Part shown: piece by piece, positions 19,701 to 28,927 of the stretch | How the letters are laid out: the number at the start of each line of letters is the position of its first letter | Position numbering within the stretch: position 1 is the first letter of the stretch | Source of the DNA: Leptolyngbyaceae cyanobacterium JSC-12 | Lineage (GTDB): Bacteria > Cyanobacteriota > Cyanobacteriia > Leptolyngbyales > Leptolyngbyaceae | DNA length: 64,000 nucleotides | Assembly: GCA_000309945.1 (NCBI GenBank) | Contig: CM001633.1 | Location: forward strand, 3,622,199-3,686,198 | Reading direction: 5' to 3' | Notes under the pieces: model-generated | Database searches by the model: none | The model's input: the letters and a program-made list of their open reading frames with translations, nothing else | What the model was told of the DNA's origin: nothing | Program-made: the position numbers and the translations under genes

Positions 19701-21836
19701 TCAGGTAGCAGCAGATGAGCGACGGCGGCGACGGCGAGCAATACCATTTTCGGGCTGTTCTCCCTCAACCATACTCAGTTCAGGTGCCTTTTCATTTTCC
19801 TGTAATGAAGATTCTGGAAGCGCGATCGCTGCTTCCATCCCCCTCTCATCAGAGTCATCTGCCAGCGGAGCCATCGTGACGGCGTTAGAACTAACCGATT
19901 GAGGATCAGCAACTGCTGGTGCTTGCCCAGGAAGCACAACTGAAATCACAGCCGAGCGTGGATTTTTGACTTCCTGCGATGCCAGCACTAAGGGTGAAAT
20001 ACCCATCCAGGCATAAACATCCTGCTCTTCAGGAGTCATTTCTACCGTTACCAATTCAGGTGGTTCAGTGGATTTAGGTTCTCGCCGCGATCGTCCCCGT
20101 TTCTCCTCTGTATCGGCATGAATGGGTTCTTTCTCAAACGATGATTCACTCAAGTCACTATCTCGATCAACGGAGTTATCGCGTCGTCCCCGTCCCCGCC
20201 GCCCTCGGTTCGATGGCTCAGGACGCAGTTTAACTTCGGAAAATTCGTCTGCTTCAATGTCTGAATCAAGCCCATCATTACCATCCGACAATTGCCCAGG
20301 TAATACAGGTCGCCCCTCATCCCATGCACCTCGCCCGCGATCGCCTCGTTCTCGACTTAGTTCTTCGCCAACTCGACGACGGCGACGACGACGATTGTTG
20401 TTACCAGCCTCCTGATAACTAGGATGACTGGAGAAATCCAGAGCTTCTTCTTCTTCGTCCTCATCTCTGGGTTCCCAGGGATAGTCAGCAGGTAGAGGAA
20501 TATCAGGCAAATCACGTCCTCGGCTGCTACGTTCAGCACGTAAATCCCGAACCGTTGTAGCCGTCATCCGATCAGGTGTCTCTTCTTCAGATGGTTCAGG
20601 TTCACCTGGCAAATGAACTAAGTGCCCTGTCCCGCCACAGGTAGAGCAGGGTCGCCCAAACAATTCGTAAATATTTTTTCCTTGTCGTTTCCGCGTCAGT
20701 TCTACCAGCCCTAATTCAGAAAGTTGGGCAATTTGAGGACGAGCTTTGTCTGATCGTAACGCTCGATTGAAGTGCTCTAACACCTGGAGTTGATCGCGGC
20801 GGGAGTCCATATCGATGAAATCTACGATGATTACCCCCGCAATATTCCGCAGTCGTAATTGACGGGCAATTTCGGTCGCAGCTTCGCAGTTTGTCCAGAG
20901 GACAGTTTCGCGAGCAGTAGCGGAACGGGTAAAAGACCCGGAGTTTACATCGATCACGGTTAGTGCTTCTGTCCGCTCAATAATAATATAACCACCAGAA
21001 GGCAAATCTACTCTGGGCTTCAATGCTTCCCGAATCGCAGCATTGACCCGGAAATATTCCAATATAGGAATACGATCGCGGTGTTGATCAATCAATACCC
21101 CCTGGGGCAACTTTCCTCCTCCCCAGTTCATCAGATGTTGCTTTACTCGTCTTAGCCCCGTATGGGAATCCACCACGATGCGATTAACATCATTACTATA
21201 AACATCACGCAGCACCCGCTGAATAAAATCATCATCCCGGTTCAACAAAGCAGGTGCACGAGTTGTGCCGCCCTCCCGACAGATAGTTTCCCATTGCTCC
21301 TGGAGGGATTCTAAATCCTCAATGATGGCTTCTTCAGGCATGCCTTCTGCTTCTGTCCGCACTACCATGCCCATACCAGCCGGTTTGATCAAAATAGCCA
21401 GTGCTCTCAGTCGATTTCGCTCATTTTCGTTGCGAATACGACGCGACAAGTTGACACCTTTTCCGTTCGGCATCAGCACTAGATAGCGCCCCGGTAGAGA
21501 AATATTTCCGGTCAAGCGCGGGCCCTTATTGCCAGTCGGCTCTTTCATCACCTGCACAAGCACTTTCTGCTGAGGACGCAGCAATTCGGTAATAGAACCT
21601 GCTTGTCGTTGAAGTTTGAGAGGACCTAAGTCGCTGACATGAATAAACCCATTGCGCTCCGCGTCGCCAATGTTAACAAATGCTGCATCAATCCCAGGGA
21701 GGACATTTTCCACAACTCCCAAATACACATCACCAACTTGGTGAGTTCCTGTTGCAACAATCAGTTCTTGAATTTGATCTTCTGAAAAAACGGCTGCGAT
21801 CCGATGTTGCTCTGCGATAATAATTTGCTTTGGCAT
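19701..21836 (-). CDS. rne: Ribonuclease E
   Basis: A 711-residue endonuclease, the main initiator of mRNA decay and rRNA processing. The S1 domain is at about 35-125 (GDVYLGVVENVLPGIDAAFVN, cut at VLPG in the family). The DNase I-like catalytic core carries INVNSG-type acids (VIDVNSGSF) and VDFIDMD. The zinc link CSTCGGTGH is near 395-408. After it the protein is disordered, Arg/Glu/Asp-rich and ends RRRRRRSSAAT. Cyanobacterial RNase E has a C-terminal nonapeptide RRRRRRSSA that binds polynucleotide phosphorylase, and this copy is exact. GAGGAA precedes ATG 21836. A hairpin lies in the leader. Confidence 0.97.
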   Translation of the reverse strand: MPKQIIIAEQHRIAAVFSEDQIQELIVATGTHQVGDVYLGVVENVLPGIDAAFVNIGDAERNGFIHVSDLGPLKLQRQAGSITELLRPQQKVLVQVMKEPTGNKGPRLTGNISLPGRYLVLMPNGKGVNLSRRIRNENERNRLRALAILIKPAGMGMVVRTEAEGMPEEAIIEDLESLQEQWETICREGGTTRAPALLNRDDDFIQRVLRDVYSNDVNRIVVDSHTGLRRVKQHLMNWGGGKLPQGVLIDQHRDRIPILEYFRVNAAIREALKPRVDLPSGGYIIIERTEALTVIDVNSGSFTRSATARETVLWTNCEAATEIARQLRLRNIAGVIIVDFIDMDSRRDQLQVLEHFNRALRSDKARPQIAQLSELGLVELTRKRQGKNIYELFGRPCSTCGGTGHLVHLPGEPEPSEEETPDRMTATTVRDLRAERSSRGRDLPDIPLPADYPWEPRDEDEEEEALDFSSHPSYQEAGNNNRRRRRRRVGEELSRERGDRGRGAWDEGRPVLPGQLSDGNDGLDSDIEADEFSEVKLRPEPSNRGRRGRGRRDNSVDRDSDLSESSFEKEPIHADTEEKRGRSRREPKSTEPPELVTVEMTPEEQDVYAWMGISPLVLASQEVKNPRSAVISVVLPGQAPAVADPQSVSSNAVTMAPLADDSDERGMEAAIALPESSLQENEKAPELSMVEGEQPENGIARRRRRRSSAAT

Positions 21837-21860
21837 TCAGTTTCCTCAAATTTGGCGATC

Positions 21861-21887
21861 GCAACCAGAATTCGCATTCCTGGTTGC
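21861..21887 (-). promoter_or_regulatory. Hairpin in the rne leader
   Basis: The arms gcaaccag and ctggttgc pair around a short loop, with the pairing continued by aat/att past a one-base bulge. It lies 25-50 bases before the rne start, just upstream of the ribosome site. Many rne genes are controlled by RNase E cleavage in the 5' leader; a similar role here is inferred. Confidence 0.5.
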
Positions 21888-22286
21888 TTCTCTACTTACT
21901 TAGACGGTCCACAGTGTTGTGAAGCAGACATTGTAAAAATATGCAGATGCAAAATGCTTTCTAGTTGAAATGGTTAAAAGGCAAGACAACTCAAGTAGCT
22001 AGCCACGATGAAATGCAACTGAGCAATAACCATTGGACTAGCTTGAACACCAATCTGCTGTCGGGTATCAAGCATCGCTGAAATGTAGAAAGCTTAGTGA
22101 AGCGTGCTGCGTCCAGTTATAACACTGGCGACATGGTGGTTCCCCCAGGAGTTTCCAGTTCGCAACAGCTTCTATTGAAAAGCATTATAGCGTGCACGAA
22201 CGAATGCGCTACCAAAATTCAAAAATTAACATCTAGCTATCATCATATCGTTTGGAAGCGGACTCAGCTATCCAATTGACCCAGGC
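21888..22286 (-). other. Long rne upstream region
   Basis: About 400 bases between the radical SAM gene and the rne hairpin, with no protein-like frame. The rne promoter and most of a long 5' leader probably lie here. I see no terminator with a clear U-tract for the radical SAM gene, so read-through into rne is possible. Confidence 0.4.
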
Positions 22287-24965
22287 CTACAGATTTGCCA
22301 GCATGAGACGAGTTCGATGAGCATGGACCAATTGAAATTCTCGATAAGTACTATGCTCTAGCATCAATATCAACTGATCTGGACGCAGCAAGGTACCATC
22401 ATTACGACAACTGCCAATATAGCGAAGCGAAGCAACAGGAGCACTGTCTCCAGGGTTGATGTTGTCTAGAACCAGTTCATACAGGCGATCGCGCAGATTA
22501 ACCGCCTGAACTTTTCCAGATTTGGTTTTATGTTCTGTCCAAATTACTTGAGTAGAAAGCACAGTTTCAATCCAATGCTGCCAGTCTGCTCTACTTGGTA
22601 AAGCTTCTGAAGTATCCAATTGAATCGCCTCAACTGTAATGAGATATTCAGCCCGGTCTAACACTTGAGTTGCTGCAGGTGCATTACGATCGACCTCCTC
22701 AACTTGGTAAATGGGAATCCCCGGAGGCAGTTCCTCTGCCAACCGAGATTGAAACACACTAGGTTCCATCACTTCTGTCAATTCAAAATCAACAATTTCT
22801 CCAGAACTCGTTGTTCCCAGTGGCAATGCATTAGCAGGAATAATGCGAGGTCCAGGATGAAACCCCCCACTAAACGAAATGGGCAACGATGCCCGCCGCA
22901 CCGCCCGATCAAATAGCCGCATCAAGTCAAGATGGCTCAGATACGCCATTTCGCCCAGTTTCCCTAACCAGACACGCAGACGCTGGGCACGAGCTTGATT
23001 AGGGATAAACTGCCCCTCAAAAGGAGGAATGCTGGGAGGAGGCACGACAATATTATGTCCAAAGTCAAGTCCACAAACCCCACAATGAGAACAACCGTCA
23101 AACGAGCAGTCTGGAACTGTTGCAGCGGCAAGTGCTCGTTGCAAATCTTCCTTAAGCCATTGTTTATCAATTCCAGTATCCAGATGATCCCAGGGTAAAG
23201 GAGCATCGTAGGCGGATGGTGTCTGGCTGCTGATGTCTGCGGCCTGAGTAACCGATGCTTGCTCAGATACTCCTGCAACTTGTGTCTGCACATCAAACAC
23301 ATTCCATTCACCCTGTTCCACCTGGCGATATTTCCAGGTGAGTTCAGACTCGGCGATCGCCTGCGTCCAGGCGGCAAATGCCCGATCTAAACTTTCCCAC
23401 CAGGAGTCCATTCCAGCGCCCAATTCCCAAGCGCGACGAACCACGGCTGCCAGACGGCGATCGCCTCGTCCCACAAAGTCTTCCATCGCCGAAATCCGCA
23501 CATCAGTAAAGTTGGCTTTCAAACCTCGAATACCCCGAAATGCATCTTTCAATAATGCCTGTTTACGTTCAAATTCAGCCGTGGAAACAGAATGCCACTG
23601 AAACGGTGTGTGCGGTTTAGGGGTGAAGTTGGAAATAGTGAGATTGAAATTTATTGGTTTTCTGCCTCGAATCCGGCATTCCTGTTGGAGCCAGCGCACA
23701 GTTTCTGCAATGCCCAATACATCCACATCCGTTTCGCCAGGTAGCCCAATCATGAAGTAGAGCTTTACCCGATCCCACCCCTGCTCATAAGCAGTTTTAA
23801 TACCTCGGAGCAGTTCTTCGTTGGTCAATCCTTTATTGATGATGTCTCGCAGGCGTTGGGTGCCTGCCTCCGGCGCAAAGGTTAAGCCAGTGTTGCGGGT
23901 GCCGCCCAGAATGTTGGCGATAGTTTCATCAAAGCGATCAACCCGCTGGCTGGGCAGTGAGAGGGAAATATTTTCGTCCTTTAAACGATTTTTGATTTCC
24001 ATCCCAACAGCTGGGAGTGCCAGGTAATCAGAACAACTGAGAGACAATAGCGAAAATTCGTTATACCCGGTTGCCCGCATTCCTTCCACGATCGCATCAA
24101 TCACGGCGGCGGGTTCTACATCCCGGGCAGGGCGGGTTAGCATTCCTGGTTGGCAAAAGCGACAACCCCGTGTACAACCGCGCCGAATTTCTACCGTCAA
24201 GCGATCGTGCACAGTTTGCACGTAGGGAACCAGCCCAATAGCATATGCCGGAATCGGAGTGGCCACGCGGCGCAAAATCCGCCCAGGCACATCGGCTCGG
24301 TTGGGATGAACTGAACCATCGGGTGCCATAGCATAGAACTGCGGCACATAGACTCCTGGCACCTGAGCCAGATCAAGCAACAGGTCTTCACGACTCAAGC
24401 CATTTATTTTACATTCTTCAAGTACCAAACCGATTTCTGGAAGTAGTTCTTCCCCATCCCCCAGGGCAAAGAAATCAAAGAAATCAGCGTAGGGTTCTGG
24501 ATTGGAAGTTGCCGTTTGTCCACCTGCAAAAATCAGAGGATAGGGCTGTGAGCTAGTTTGACGTTCCTGCCAGGTGAGTGGAATCCCAGCCAAGCTCAGC
24601 ATTTCTAGAATGTTTGTGGCTCCCAGTTCATAGCTGAGGCTAAATCCTAAAATGTCGAATTCAAGTAATGGGCGGCGAGTTTCTACTGCAAATAGCGGGG
24701 TGTTGGTTGCTCGAAGTTTGGCTGCTAAATCGGATCCAGGCAGGTAGGCGCGATCGCATAATTGACGCGGTTGGGCATTCAAGATGTTGTAAAGAATGAT
24801 GTGCCCCAAATTGGACGAACCTACTTCATACACCTCTGGATAGATAAGTGACCAACGCACAGTCGATTCTTCCCAGGGTTTGTGCACTGCCCCCAGTTCG
24901 TTCCCTAGATACCGTGCAGGGCGCAAAATATCAGGAGTCAGTAGGGTTTCAACCGCAACTGCCAC
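22287..24965 (-). CDS. B12-binding/radical SAM protein fused to DUF2344 domain
   Basis: About 892 residues. The N-terminal part has a cobalamin-binding-like domain (about 1-190). The radical SAM core binds a 4Fe-4S cluster through CTRGCRFC (C-x3-C-x2-C). A second Cys cluster (CSFDGCSHCGVCGLDFGHN) lies near residue 640, and the C-terminal DUF2344 domain (about 665-890) includes RVWLGKLGEMAYLSHLDLMR. The layout matches the TIGR03960/TIGR03936 fused family, of unknown reaction, probably an RNA or cofactor methyl- or thio-transfer. The frame opens at 25046, but GTG 24965 with AAGG 9 bases upstream matches the usual family start. Lies upstream of rne. Confidence 0.88.
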   Translation of the reverse strand: MAVAVETLLTPDILRPARYLGNELGAVHKPWEESTVRWSLIYPEVYEVGSSNLGHIILYNILNAQPRQLCDRAYLPGSDLAAKLRATNTPLFAVETRRPLLEFDILGFSLSYELGATNILEMLSLAGIPLTWQERQTSSQPYPLIFAGGQTATSNPEPYADFFDFFALGDGEELLPEIGLVLEECKINGLSREDLLLDLAQVPGVYVPQFYAMAPDGSVHPNRADVPGRILRRVATPIPAYAIGLVPYVQTVHDRLTVEIRRGCTRGCRFCQPGMLTRPARDVEPAAVIDAIVEGMRATGYNEFSLLSLSCSDYLALPAVGMEIKNRLKDENISLSLPSQRVDRFDETIANILGGTRNTGLTFAPEAGTQRLRDIINKGLTNEELLRGIKTAYEQGWDRVKLYFMIGLPGETDVDVLGIAETVRWLQQECRIRGRKPINFNLTISNFTPKPHTPFQWHSVSTAEFERKQALLKDAFRGIRGLKANFTDVRISAMEDFVGRGDRRLAAVVRRAWELGAGMDSWWESLDRAFAAWTQAIAESELTWKYRQVEQGEWNVFDVQTQVAGVSEQASVTQAADISSQTPSAYDAPLPWDHLDTGIDKQWLKEDLQRALAAATVPDCSFDGCSHCGVCGLDFGHNIVVPPPSIPPFEGQFIPNQARAQRLRVWLGKLGEMAYLSHLDLMRLFDRAVRRASLPISFSGGFHPGPRIIPANALPLGTTSSGEIVDFELTEVMEPSVFQSRLAEELPPGIPIYQVEEVDRNAPAATQVLDRAEYLITVEAIQLDTSEALPSRADWQHWIETVLSTQVIWTEHKTKSGKVQAVNLRDRLYELVLDNINPGDSAPVASLRYIGSCRNDGTLLRPDQLILMLEHSTYREFQLVHAHRTRLMLANL

Positions 24966-25055
24966 ACCAACCAACCTTGTAAAACTACACTCAACACGCC
25001 CAGTATACTGAAATCCAGTCTGGACGTGCTTTGATAGCCAAACCAAATTTAGTAA

Positions 25056-25463
25056 TTAAGCGGCGATCGCAATGGGTGCCAAAATCTCAGCGTCTTTTCC
25101 ACGAGGAACCGCTTGTCTCCAGGCTGTAATACCGCCAGAGAGAACGACAAGATTTAAACCAGTGCATTGAAGTTTCTGATATGCCCGAATCGCTCCAGGA
25201 CAGATTTCACAATACAAAACAATCGTTGGATCTGGCTGTCCGGGTTGTGAGTAGGCTCTGGCGATTCTCTCGATGATTTGAATGCCCTGCCCTGCCTGGA
25301 TTTCCTCCAACGGAACAAGCAAACTTTGACCAATGTGGTCTTGGGCATACTCCTCTGGTGATCGCACATCAATCAAAATAATTGGCTTTAGATTTCCGGC
25401 TTCTAAATCGTTGACCGTAACCTTGTGGGCTGAGAGGGTAGCAATAAAAGTTGGAAGCAGCAT
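25056..25463 (-). CDS. Rhodanese-like protein with altered active-site loop
   Basis: A 135-residue single rhodanese domain. It has the conserved ILIDVRSPEEYAQDHIGQSL segment and the C-terminal LVVLSGGITAWRQA. The cysteine of the active loop is present, but the loop reads C-E-I-C-P-G-A instead of the typical C-x-x-G-x-R-x, with a second Cys and no Arg. It is closely similar to the rhodanese half of the next gene upstream (C-Q-S-G-P-R-S), so the two probably arose by duplication. Sulfur transfer may be changed or lost. It lies 96 bases downstream of the fusion gene, probably in one transcript. Confidence 0.85.
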   Translation of the reverse strand: MLLPTFIATLSAHKVTVNDLEAGNLKPIILIDVRSPEEYAQDHIGQSLLVPLEEIQAGQGIQIIERIARAYSQPGQPDPTIVLYCEICPGAIRAYQKLQCTGLNLVVLSGGITAWRQAVPRGKDAEILAPIAIAA

Positions 25464-25559
25464 AAGTTAGGCTATTCGGCAAGGTGAAGACTGCAAAAAA
25501 AGACACACAAGCAAAAACAAATAGCGTGACAAACCACTGTTTGTGTTGCGTAGAGAGAA

Positions 25560-26912
25560 TTACAATTTTTCAGGAGTATTCACCCATGCTGAACTAGCAG
25601 AACCATAAATTGGAGACAAGACTTCAGCATCTTTAGAGGAGGGAACTGCTTCACGCCACGAGTTAATCCCCCCTGACAAAACAACCAAATTCAACCCTTG
25701 ATCTTTCAAATTCTGGTATGCCTCGATCGAGCGAGGTCCAGATTGGCAATACAACACAATCGTAGGCTGAGGCTGATTTGGCTTGGAAAAAGTCTTTGCA
25801 AAGTCTCGGATTTTTTCCACTCCTTTTCCAGCTTTAATCTCTGTGAGCGGAACTGAAAGGCTACTGCCAATGTGGTCGGCTGAGTATTCCTCTGGATCTC
25901 GCACATCAACCATAACAACAGGCTTCAGTTTACCTTGCTGCAATTCAGCCGTTGAAACCTTTGGTGTATTGAAACCAGCCACAACCACATATGCCATTGT
26001 TTTAACGCTATAGTTATTCACCTTGGCATAACCCAAAACGCCTACAGCACCGAGGATGGAAACAAGGGAAAGCACCAGAACTGGACGGAGGTAAACGGGT
26101 TGCTTTTGAGCGGGTTGGGTGCTGGTCACGGCGTGCTTTCTCCTATAGCGAGTGACTACTTGTTGAAAGGGAGTGATCAATTGCTTGAAATAACCACTGG
26201 GAATTCGATATGGAATCCCGTAGCGGATAGGATGTTGTCCGCTTGGCATGTATAAGGTGCCAAATAGAAAGTCCATTAGTGGCAGTTGGGCAGACAAGTT
26301 CTTGTTGCGAACGCCTGGTTGGTTCGCATGGTGCCAGTGATGAAATTCTGGTGTTGCCAGGAGCCACCTGAAATATCCAGCTTTGAGTCGAGTGTTAGCA
26401 TGAACGTAGAATGCAATTGCAGCCGAAAAGAGTGCAAACAGCCCAAAAGTTTGAACAGAAAATCCTAGCCAATACAAAGGTACCATTTGCAAAACCTTTG
26501 TGAATATCTGATCAACCGGATGCACGCGAACAGCCGCAAGCCAGTCCATTTCCTCAATACTGTGGTGTATGGCATGGAACTGCCAGAGCCAAGGAACAGT
26601 ATGTAATAGACGATGTGCCCAGTAGTAGCCCACATCTGCAATCACGACTGCTGCAATGAACTGGCAGGCGATCGGCTGAGAACTAACCCATCGCTGCAAT
26701 TCCGAATTTGCATTCCCACCTGCTAAAAGCAGGGCTAGGGCGATGCAGACAGCAGTCCCCACTCTGCCGATGAAAAATCCTGTCAAGTAATAGGTGGCAT
26801 CTGTTAGCCACTCATGGCGAAAAGTCTTCTGCTGATGGAGCGGAAACAACCGTTCCAGAGGCACAAAGACGATAAATAGGACAATAAATCCTTTGATAAC
26901 GTCCGCAATCAT
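25560..26912 (-). CDS. Fatty-acid hydroxylase/sterol desaturase-rhodanese fusion
   Basis: A 450-residue membrane protein. Residues 1-230 form a fatty-acid hydroxylase superfamily domain with hydrophobic spans and a di-iron histidine set: HRLLH, HAIHH and FHHWHH, plus HP in RVHPVDQ. A further membrane span at about 275-295 leads to a C-terminal rhodanese domain (about 320-440) with MVDVRDPEEYSADHIG and active loop CQSGPRS. Hydroxylases of this family oxidise lipids or carotenoids; the substrate is unknown. The rhodanese may supply or handle sulfur near the membrane or be a binding module. The fusion looks intact, with no frameshift. A paralogous single rhodanese follows. Confidence 0.87.
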   Translation of the reverse strand: MIADVIKGFIVLFIVFVPLERLFPLHQQKTFRHEWLTDATYYLTGFFIGRVGTAVCIALALLLAGGNANSELQRWVSSQPIACQFIAAVVIADVGYYWAHRLLHTVPWLWQFHAIHHSIEEMDWLAAVRVHPVDQIFTKVLQMVPLYWLGFSVQTFGLFALFSAAIAFYVHANTRLKAGYFRWLLATPEFHHWHHANQPGVRNKNLSAQLPLMDFLFGTLYMPSGQHPIRYGIPYRIPSGYFKQLITPFQQVVTRYRRKHAVTSTQPAQKQPVYLRPVLVLSLVSILGAVGVLGYAKVNNYSVKTMAYVVVAGFNTPKVSTAELQQGKLKPVVMVDVRDPEEYSADHIGSSLSVPLTEIKAGKGVEKIRDFAKTFSKPNQPQPTIVLYCQSGPRSIEAYQNLKDQGLNLVVLSGGINSWREAVPSSKDAEVLSPIYGSASSAWVNTPEKL

Positions 26913-27054
26913 TCAGCGTAAAATTTATTGCACCAATTTCAAGATTCCCTGGATCAAGCCCACGTTTCATAAGCATTTCCTCGGATTTTCTGGTGAACTT
27001 TCTTTGAAGACCTATCGCACTCAATCTGTGTTTATGACAGTTGTTCCTTAGATC

Positions 27055-27087
27055 AAAAAAAGCCGCTATTTCAGTGGAAATGACGGC
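27055..27087 (-). terminator. Terminator of the NfeD-stomatin-LON operon
   Basis: Arms gccgctatttc (27062-27072) and gaaatgacggc (27077-27087) pair except for two central bases. On the minus strand the hairpin is followed by seven T (complement of 27055-27061). It lies about 150 bases past the LON-domain gene. Confidence 0.65.
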
Positions 27088-27112
27088 AAACGTGGCAGCA
27101 GTTTTTAATTAC

Positions 27113-27150
27113 TTAATCAGGTAGAAGCCAGTTAATCAGGTAGAAGCCAG
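27113..27150. repeat. Perfect 19-bp tandem duplication
   Basis: The unit ttaatcaggtagaagccag occurs twice without a gap (27113-27131 and 27132-27150). It lies in the 324-base gap between the hydroxylase-rhodanese gene and the LON-domain gene, next to the terminator. The rest of that gap (26913-27236) shows nothing else recognisable. Confidence 0.9.
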
Positions 27151-27236
27151 CCTGTAGATAGAAGGCATGGATTCCCAGATACTATCCCTGATGTACAGAT
27201 AACATGCGAGCCATGAGTTTTTTTGATAAAAATGAA

Positions 27237-27890
27237 TCACTTTAAGGTGTCTTCTAGGGTGTCTTTTAAGACTGTTCGAGCAGCAAGATGGTTACGAGTT
27301 GAGGTCAAAATTTCGGCTTCACGCTCGAGGCGGGCAGAAGTACTTTGCATTTCTAGCAGGGCTTGTTGTTCTTCTGCAACACCATAAAGGTTGCTCGCAA
27401 CCCAGTAGGAAAGTTCGAGGGGGAGGTCGGGGATGGTGTCCGGCAGTTCAATTTCCTGTCCTTTGAGTTTTGCGGAAAGCCGCACGACATCACGCAGAAG
27501 TTGCGCAACATCGTTCGCTAAGGGTTGCAAATCTACTGGGGGGGGTTCATCTTCAATCCATTCCACCAATCCAACGCGGTACGGCTTCTCTCGCACATAC
27601 TCCAGGACGCGAAACCGTTGTTGACCTATGGTACGAATTTTCATGCGATCATCAGGTAGACGCAGAAACTGTACAATTTCTGCACAGCAGCCTACATTAG
27701 CGGGCTTTCCCTGTACTTGGTCCCACATTAAGACGCCAAATCGGCGATCAGTTTCCAAGATGGTGTTCATCATTATGCGGTAACGGAACTCAAAGATATG
27801 GAGAGGAAGAGGTCTGCCAGGAAATAGTACGACTTCTGGCAGAGGAAATAAGGGGAGTTCTCGAACCGCGATCGACGAAAAAGGTGCCAT
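27237..27890 (-). CDS. LON substrate-binding domain protein
   Basis: A 217-residue soluble protein with a stand-alone LON N-terminal domain: ELPLFPLPEVVLFPGRPLPL, FEFRYRIMM and FGVLMWD. The ATPase and protease domains of Lon are absent. Such proteins are widespread in cyanobacteria, and a role as a substrate adaptor is plausible but not shown. The frame is open to 27962, but ATG 27890 has AAGGA 4 bases upstream and begins MAPFSSIAVRELPLFP, the family start, so it is preferred. Last gene of a three-gene leftward operon. Confidence 0.88.
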   Translation of the reverse strand: MAPFSSIAVRELPLFPLPEVVLFPGRPLPLHIFEFRYRIMMNTILETDRRFGVLMWDQVQGKPANVGCCAEIVQFLRLPDDRMKIRTIGQQRFRVLEYVREKPYRVGLVEWIEDEPPPVDLQPLANDVAQLLRDVVRLSAKLKGQEIELPDTIPDLPLELSYWVASNLYGVAEEQQALLEMQSTSARLEREAEILTSTRNHLAARTVLKDTLEDTLK

Positions 27891-27939
27891 TGGTTCCTTA
27901 TAAAGACGGCTGTTATCTTTTACTGTAGCCGATCTAGTA

Positions 27940-28884
27940 TCAGGATTGGGACTCGGTATCAACCATCGCGAGCATTCCCTGAATGGTTGCAGGTACGCTA
28001 CGAGGATCCATGAACATCACTTTGCTACTTTCACTTTGCCCGATCGCATTGCTGACATCCAGATAGCCCAGAGCCAATAACACCTTACCGGCATTAGCGG
28101 CTTGCGGATCATTCTTCAGAGCTTGAGTCACAATTTGAATGGCTTCAGCTGTTGCTTGTGCCTTGAGTACCTGACTTTGGCGCTCTGCCTGAGCTTTTAA
28201 GATGATGGCTTTTTGTTCAGCTTCTGCCTGCAAGATAACTGATTTTTGACGGGCTTCTGCTTCTAGCACCTGAGCATCAGCACGTCCCTTCGCACTGTTT
28301 ACGGCAGATTCACGATCGCCTTCCGATGTCAAAATTGCGGCTCGTTTGCGCCGTTCAGCAGACATTTGCAATTCCATCGACTCCTGTACTGCTTGAGAGG
28401 GGATGATATCGCGTAATTCTACTCGGGTGACCTTCACCCCCCACGGATCGGTAGCAACATCCAGGTCGCGCAACAAAATTTCATTGATCTGAGAGCGGGC
28501 TGTAAAGGTTTCATCCAATTCCAGTTTCCCCATTTCAGCCCGAATTTGAGTTAACACCAGATTCACCATGGCATTTTGCAAACTCTGGACTTTGTAGTAA
28601 GCCTTCTCCATGTCTACAATGCGCCAGTAAACCACAGCATCTACAGTGATAGAGACATTATCGCGAGTGATGCAGGGTTGAGGCGGAATGTCCAGCACTT
28701 TTTCCCGGATAGTTTCTTGGTAAGCAACACGTTCTACTACTGGAATCACAAAACGGGGACCAGGAGTAAGTTTGCGATCGTAAACACCAAGTCGTTCAAC
28801 TAAAGCTTCGTTGCCCTGCTGGATGATTTTGACGCTGGAAACACCACCACCAACGATCAACAAGCCAATGATCCATTCCCACAT
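27940..28884 (-). CDS. Stomatin/SPFH (band 7) family protein
   Basis: A 314-residue membrane-anchored scaffold protein. There is an N-terminal hydrophobic anchor ([14 protein letters not shown]), then the SPFH domain (about 20-190, with [14 protein letters not shown] and [15 protein letters not shown]), a long Ala/Glu/Gln-rich coiled region (about 190-270, with [13 protein letters not shown]-like repeats) and a C-terminal [10 protein letters not shown]. These proteins form oligomeric membrane microdomains (QmcA/HflK type). It lies 43 bases after nfeD; NfeD and SPFH proteins are known partners. Confidence 0.93.
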   Translation of the reverse strand: MWEWIIGLLIVGGGVSSVKIIQQGNEALVERLGVYDRKLTPGPRFVIPVVERVAYQETIREKVLDIPPQPCITRDNVSITVDAVVYWRIVDMEKAYYKVQSLQNAMVNLVLTQIRAEMGKLELDETFTARSQINEILLRDLDVATDPWGVKVTRVELRDIIPSQAVQESMELQMSAERRKRAAILTSEGDRESAVNSAKGRADAQVLEAEARQKSVILQAEAEQKAIILKAQAERQSQVLKAQATAEAIQIVTQALKNDPQAANAGKVLLALGYLDVSNAIGQSESSKVMFMDPRSVPATIQGMLAMVDTESQS

Positions 28885-28927
28885 GGGTTTCTCCTGAAAA
28901 TGTTACGAATGGGTGCGATGTAACTGT

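Noticed and set aside
20122-20415. An Arg/Ser-rich frame antisense to the RNase E tail
   Set aside because: It arises from the complement of the low-complexity tail of RNase E.
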